DNA of 64,000 bases from Phoronis australis. Taxonomy: Eukaryota > Phoronida > Phoronidae. The translations under genes and the position numbers were made by a program. Below, one piece after another: positions 58,591 through 64,000 of this stretch. The notes under the pieces were generated by a model. It made no database searches and was not told the DNA's origin. It was given only the letters and a program-made list of their open reading frames with translations. The stretch spans positions 181,075-245,074 of the forward strand of contig NMRA01000364.1 of NCBI GenBank assembly GCA_002633005.1. The letters run 5' to 3'. The first letter of the stretch is position 1. Every line of letters starts with the position of its first letter.

Positions 58591-59479
58591 TCATCTCCAC
58601 ACACATATCGCCTCGATTTCACCCACGAAGTATGGTGTGTCTACATCAATTTTTGCTATGGGAAAGTATGGTGATGTCCCATCTATTAACACACAGGTGT
58701 ACTGTTTCCTCGTCAGTTGACTTTCTTTGAGTTGGGACGTCTTCACCGCTGCACTACTACAACCGGTGTCACGTACCTTTGTCTCGTTGACGTAACTGCC
58801 ACAAACGGGCGTATTGTAGTCATCTTTAGATTCTCTGTGCTCATCACAAGTCCCTGTCTCTACGGGTATCTGTGTCCCATTAACTACCTTCAGACAGCCA
58901 TGAACTATGTGCTGCTCTACCGTCGTTACTACAGCTTGAAGCATTCCCACCTTTTTTGGTATCTTCTTAATCTGTTCTTGCTGCAAGGAGGACGACTGCT
59001 CACTTGCAGACTTTTTGGACTGTGATTGTTTCATCCAGCAGTCCCTGGTTAAATGACCCTTGCCATAACAATTGAAACACTCTGTGTCACCTTGTTTCTG
59101 GTCATCGATGAACGAGGAGTCTGTCCTTCGTTCCTTTGTACTGCTTGGCGGTGCCCGTCTTCTGGCTACCTGACCCCAGTCTTTCTTTGAGTTCCTCATT
59201 CATAAGGACATCATATCCAACAACTCCACCGTCTACTTTGGGGTAATTCCCATGATCACGGTTCAAGGTGTGCATTAGAGAATATACCAGGGCTTGTCCT
59301 TGATATTTAGCGTACACCCTGAGTGGTAGTATGGTATCACTCATCCACCACGACATTGACTCGTATTTCAACAGTATCGGAAACAAATGAGATGCTGCGT
59401 CAGCATGATTAACAAAGAAGCACGTGTTGAAGTTTATAACAGAAATAGCGACCTGCTTGCATTCTTCATCTTGCAACAT
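58591..59479 (-). pseudogene. Ty3/gypsy-type gag and protease start, frameshifted
   Basis: Two overlapping minus-strand frames (59479-59102 and 59199-58591) form one decayed polyprotein. The first resembles the gag region (YQGQALVYSL). The second contains a nucleic-acid-binding zinc knuckle CFNCYGKGHLTRDC and then a retroviral-type aspartic protease beginning VRDTGCSSAAV, where DTG is the catalytic triad, followed by DTPYFVGEIEAICV before a stop. A frame change lies near 59102-59199. Reverse transcriptase and integrase are absent, so it is a truncated retrotransposon copy without its own replication functions. Confidence 0.75.
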
Positions 59480-59744
59480 GTAAAAAAGGCGTCCTTGAAG
59501 TTTGTGTTACAGGAATGCTTTTCCCTTTTCGTACGCACTCATCCTGGCTGTAATCATAATTTTTGTCTTTCTCTTCTTTAATTTTATTGTTAGTGTACAT
59601 TGTAATTGCATCTATAGCGGCGGTCTCTGTACTTGTCTTCTAACCAAGAAAAACCCTTCAGCAGCTACATTATTTCACAGTTTGCTCTAGGTCTCCTCAG
59701 GTATACTGTCACTCACATTGTGGTGCATTCTTCCATGATAATCA

Positions 59745-60836
59745 CAGGGTTTCCCCTGGGTTGGAATGGCTAAAACGGGAGGCAAAGCCCATTGCCACAG
59801 GCGAATATGGGTTTCGAAAGGAGCACGGTGGTAAATGGTTGCAGTGTATGCGGAAAAGGGCGCAACATGCAAAGAGCGATCTTCCCATGGGGGGAGGGGT
59901 TTGTAGACCGTCCCCAGGCAAAATTTGAAAAACTAGATTTTATTGGGTGCAGTTTGGTGCATTCTACAAGTTTACTCATGATAAACAAGACCTTAGTACA
60001 AGCATCATGTAGTGGAAGTATCTGGGTAAAGGATACTTTGCAAGACAAATTGGCAATGTCAATGAAGTATAATGTGATCTCTTGATTCACTTATTCATGA
60101 CATGACAAACGTAGAACAAAAAATATTTGAAGTTTTTATTCGCAGTGAACTAATTCGTATAACGAAACTTCTGTTGATATCGTCGTGCTCAGCATAAATC
60201 AGTTAGCAGACGATGTATAATCCAGTCAATTAGGCGCAGGGCTACGGTTGATTGAATCATCGAATGTCATGCTCTGCTATATAATTATCATTGCTTTACA
60301 ATATCTTTGTAAATTGAGACACGATAAAATGAATAATACAGAAAGCTGTCCGTTCCTCAATCCAGTTCATTAGCGAGCCCTGGCGCTTCGCCATTTTAGA
60401 AAATTTGCATCGAGGTCGTTACCTGGTGCCCGACTGTATTCAGTATCTGCATTTTTGGATAACTATGTTCGTACGAGGAATGAAAGGAGATTAAATGGGG
60501 CCTAATTCAGGATCCCATTATAAATTAATCATTTTTCCTGTTCGATCCACAAACAGCGAAAGGCACCCTGTGACTTTTGCTTATTCAGTATTACTAGAGA
60601 TCATTTGTACTGGGGATCATTTTTTCTAGCGATCATTTTACTAGGGTTCATTTTTATCTCCATGATAGCAAGTAGCAGCATATATTAAAGAAAACAACGG
60701 TTTTAAGTCGACTTGACATGTTTCAGTGTCATTTATTCAAACACCATCATCAGAAGAGAGAATGCAGTGGCCATTTTTACTAGCGATCATTTTCACTAGC
60801 GATTTTTGTGTGGCTGGCCTCCCAGGGGAAACCCTG
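59745..60836. mobile_element. Inverted-repeat element with CAGGGTTTCCCCTGG ends
   Basis: CAGGGTTTCCCCTGG at the left and its complement at the right, each followed inward by a GGGAGGC/GCCTCCC match, bound 1,092 bp. The flanking 8-mers do not match clearly. Open frames inside (59770-60090 minus, 59792-60085 plus) are unrecognised. hAT affinity is suggested only by the CAGGG ends. Confidence 0.5.
60590..60810. repeat. Clustered ACTAGCGATCATTTT short repeats
   Basis: Six or so diverged units of about 16-18 bp (ACTAGAGATCATTTG, ACTGGGGATCATTTT, CTAGCGATCATTTTA, ACTAGGGTTCATTTT, and two near 60778-60806) are split by about 115 bp of other sequence, near the right end of the element above. Confidence 0.65.
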
Positions 60837-61319
60837 GTATATAAGTGGTGACATTAGCAGTTCTAGGACCTGTTTGGTATCATCAGTTTAGTTATTCTGT
60901 GCCTCCAAGTCCTCATACACCCAGTTCTTGCTTGTATGACAGCCACTGAACACACATCCATCACCTGTCGATAGCTCAGTGACATCATGTGCCCGTCTTT
61001 CTCAACGGTTCAAAAATACACTGAAGCTTTCTCCCATACTAGCTATGTGCCCTTCTCATTCAAGCACATTCCATAAAGGCACTGTCATGGTGTTTCCGAT
61101 AATTCCTAAGGCATATGCACAAGCAGCATACTCGGTAACTTCACGATCACCATGTACAACTTCACAAAATGTGTTGTCAACTTTGTACTATAGTACAGGC
61201 CCAAATTAACAAGCAAAAATTGTGACAGTTTTGAAGTTGCGACACTTCAGGGAAAGTGTGACAATGTGGGCTTGCACAGAGTACTTCTTTGAACTGTGTT
61301 ACACTATGTCCCAATAAAC

Positions 61320-61699
61320 CTATTTGTACCTGTTGCGTCTGGCTTGGGATAAACTCCAAGTACAGGGATCCATCTCGGACCTTGCCCACGTTGTTTCCGA
61401 AAATGAACTCAGATTTTTTTGGACTCCTTCAATCTGCTCTGCTAAGCCTACAACAGAGTGCATTCCACAGTAAAAGTTATTAATGCTGTCGTCATTACTT
61501 TCCTTCTCAGCTTTAGACATTGTATTTTTTGTGTGCTTTCCCTGTACTCAGCCAATGACTCATTATAGTTTCTTATCAGTGGCTGCACGGTACAAACCAT
61601 TTCTTCACAAATTATACCAACGTTACGTCCAACAGTCAGCATTACAGCTCTACTGACTTTCAGTTTCTCCAGAGCCATTCGGCTGTCACCACTGGCCAT
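61320..61699 (-). pseudogene. Mobile-element protein relic (NNFYCGMHSVVGLAEQ type)
   Basis: Overlapping minus-strand frames 61699-61448 and 61520-61320 contain VGRNVGIICEEMVC and then SINNFYCGMHSVVGLAEQ. The latter resembles a conserved segment, NFYC-x-H-x-LV-x-LA(E/D), of a protein I recall as widespread in transposon-rich aquatic animal genomes. A diverged second copy of the region lies at about 62190-62395 in the same orientation with stops. Function and superfamily are unknown. Confidence 0.45.
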
Positions 61700-62189
61700 C
61701 TGTCATTCCTATGGTAAATGTCCTTCCTTCAGCTGTTGTCACTACTTGCTTCCCCTCACCCCCCNTAATCGGGAAGCTTACATTTGTAGTAAACAATTTT
61801 CTCAATCTTTACGAGCTCATCTTATTCTTGTCGAGCATTTCTTCACGATCAAATCTGGACTGCTGCACCCGTCTCAGCTTCTGTGTCCAGTAGTAGCCTC
61901 TCTAGCTCGTCTTTTTGAGATACTAACTTTCTGATAATCTTGTCTTGACATGATAATTTCTTGTTCACATTTCTCTTACGCAATTAGCTGCCAGTATTTG
62001 TTTTCATGCACATATGACACTCCTGCAGTTCTGCCAGGCAGTTGTGAAGCACACGTTGGACAGATATAATTGTCGTCCTATTATTTTTCACATTTTGTAA
62101 TCATTCCAGCTTGTCTTTCTATCAGACATTTAAGTATTCTCATCAATTTCCTGTTTTGAACTCAAACAGCTTGTGCTACACGGTGTCTG

Positions 62190-62395
62190 AATAAACCTAC
62201 TTGTACCACTTTTAGCTGGCTTGGGATGAACTCCAGGTGAGAAGCCAGCTCCGTCATTGTCTCCAAAAATAACCTACGGTTATATATTTTTAGGGCTCCT
62301 TGACTAAACACTTAAGCCTACACAACATGCATTCTACACTAAAAGTTATAAGTTCTGTTGTCAATGCTTTCCCTCTCATCTTTAGACATTACGTT
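62190..62395 (-). pseudogene. Second, more decayed copy of the same relic
   Basis: The minus strand reads MSKDERESIDNRTYNF then a stop and CRMHVV, parallel to MSKAEKES...NNFYCGMHSV at 61520. DNA similarity extends on the 3' side (AATAAACCTA, TTGTACC, GGCTTGGGAT-AACTCCA). The two copies are direct repeats about 870 bp apart. Confidence 0.45.
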
Positions 62396-64000
62396 AATCT
62401 CTCAATTGTGACCAATCTAACATTATGACAACAAAAATTATTCACCATTTTCAGTTATTTTCCTCTCTTGAAAATACAACCAGTGGAGATCTGCTCTACA
62501 AACCCTTTCTGTTAATACGAATGATAACCACCAACTCACGGCGGACTTCGTTTCTTCCGTTAAAACATTATGTTGCATTATGTCGGTTGGTAGTCTCAGT
62601 GGTGTGCGAAATTTGTGATATCCAGCAATGTCTGCCCTTGGGAAAATCTTGTTTTTGCCTCTGAAAACAAGCATTTTCCTTGATCAAATCCATTTTTCAT
62701 GTTTCCATTTACCGTGCGCTTGCTTTGCAAATCATCTCAATTTTAAAAGTTTTACTAAGAGAGAATTACGAGTATCTGAATGATTCACTAAGGCTTTTGT
62801 TTCTTCGTCGAGTTTAAGCCTCCGTTTTCTTTGAAAAAATGAAGTAATTTTCTTCATTGCACTGTGGAGCTGATCAAGGAAATGGAGTGATTGCGCACAG
62901 GTCTACTGGTGGTCGCCTGGGATATCACGTGCATATCGACCGGGAGAGGCATTACTTAGCCATATTTACTGTTACAATTGTGCAAGTTGTCTGAATTGAA
63001 CACTTGGAATTGGGTCTGAGCTCCACACACGCACACGCACAAATTAAACTTCCACACATTGTCAAATCTTGTTTCGGTCGTATAATGCTAATTACTGAGG
63101 TTAATTAATAAGGTCAACATTTCCTCACACTTTTGCTATTATATTTTTGTGGCCACCAAGGGGTGGAGCTGGACTCCCTAAATCCGCCTGTGGGTGGACT
63201 GCATAGTGAGGAGATCGTGGGACATGTAATGACATGACGCATGTAGGTGTTTTGTCTATTAGTACATTCTCTTTTTGTGTTCAGTGTTAAGCGGTTTAAT
63301 TTTAAAAAATTTAGGACACCATACGGCGATACGGGTGAATTTTTTTTCATCTTTTTGACAAAAATTAAGTATTAGGAAATAGATGGTTTATTTTAGAATT
63401 CTGTACCATAGGCAACACCAGGCAAAGCTCTGAGTAATTATACAGTGGCATTTGAAAAGTGGAGAAAAAGATCAACATTTTTGCATTATTTTGTTGTTGT
63501 CCGAAATTTGTGAGATTTATTAGATTTCATTGTAATAATTAGAAACTCAGTGATATTCTTATTCATTGGTGTTGTTACTTGCACACTGCAGTGCACACAA
63601 CATCCCCATAAGTTAATGTACAAAATAGTGCTAAGATCGGACTTCAGTAGCAGGGACACAATCGAGATGCAGAATGTAACCATCTTTCTTGTACTGTGCG
63701 ACCTATTTCCATTGCATTGTGGAGGGATATTCCTGAACCTGTGCCCTTTGGGCATGTGGGCCTTTTTTCAGAGTTGTCCCCAGTAGACTTAATGTAAATA
63801 AATTGGTAACCTGTAGATATTTATTTTGATAATCTTACAATGTTTTTAAGTTAGAATTTTTGTACATCTTTATTGTTGTTTTTACAGAGACGGGTATGTA
63901 GGATTTCTCACACACTGCTGCAACGTACTTGTGCCTATTTATTTTCTATGCCCTAATGGCACAAAGGCACGGTCTAGGAATATCTCTGATTTTGTCTATT
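62396..64000. other. No gene recognised
   Basis: Short frames on both strands (for example 62438-62674 minus and 63486-63755 minus) show no known domain. I see no repeat or RNA gene. Confidence 0.4.

Noticed and set aside
59747-60834. 8-bp target duplication for the CAGGGTTTCCCC element
   Set aside because: GATAATCA and GTATATAA at the two borders do not match well enough to call.
1-64000. CRISPR array, prokaryotic operons or plasmid features
   Set aside because: Spliced genes, satellites and eukaryotic transposons dominate; the 5.6-6.7 kb motif spacing (about 170 bp) and short repeats do not fit a CRISPR.

Overview
This is intron-rich, AT-rich nuclear DNA from an animal. Spliced genes have GT-AG introns, a full metazoan TOP3A gene is present, and much of the rest is decayed transposons. 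A coiled-coil CTHRC1-like gene, a THAP/TTAA (Kolobok-type) transposon, a Ty3/gypsy gag-protease relic and several unnamed mobile-element protein relics suggest an aquatic invertebrate, perhaps cnidarian-grade. Species cannot be fixed from the sequence. There is one 512-base assembly gap (24177-24688) and single Ns at 4127, 13833, 47430 and 61765.

Layout. 1-10.3 kb (+): two related BTB-family genes, one with only its second exon found (3133-3431) and one complete (9391-10297), with three copies of a tiny palindromic GC-rich MITE and an unexplained motif repeated five times at 5.6-6.7 kb. 10.6-21.7 kb (+): a small secreted coiled-coil protein gene (10636-12666), then a five-exon CTHRC1-like gene (15704-21694) whose third intron holds long arrays of a degenerate 20-bp satellite. 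23.65-24.99 kb: a Kolobok-like DNA transposon with ~150-bp inverted ends, TTAA on both sides and a THAP-domain ORF broken by the gap. 25.4-26.2 kb: a degenerate ~28-bp minisatellite split by a 162-bp MITE.

26.8-45.9 kb (-): DNA topoisomerase III alpha, 22 coding exons reconstructed with every splice phase consistent, giving 1,020 residues from TOPRIM through the catalytic tyrosine to five zinc modules. Two in-frame starts suggest mitochondrial and nuclear forms. Its introns hold a GAT/GGT triplet array, hAT-like MITEs and two hairpins. A compact region with a palindromic CRE separates it from a possible divergent first exon at 46290.

46.3-64 kb is a graveyard of mobile elements: an LTR-like element carrying PHD-finger and C2H2-like coding sequence with a hAT MITE inside one terminal repeat; a small TRIM-like LTR element; a 2.24-kb hAT-like insertion proven by an empty paralogous site; segmental repeats; and broken relics of transposon proteins including gypsy gag-protease. 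No host gene was recognised there.

The host genes are not a functional cluster. The two secreted coiled-coil genes look like tandem paralogues, as do the two BTB genes. TOP3A is a housekeeping genome-maintenance gene.
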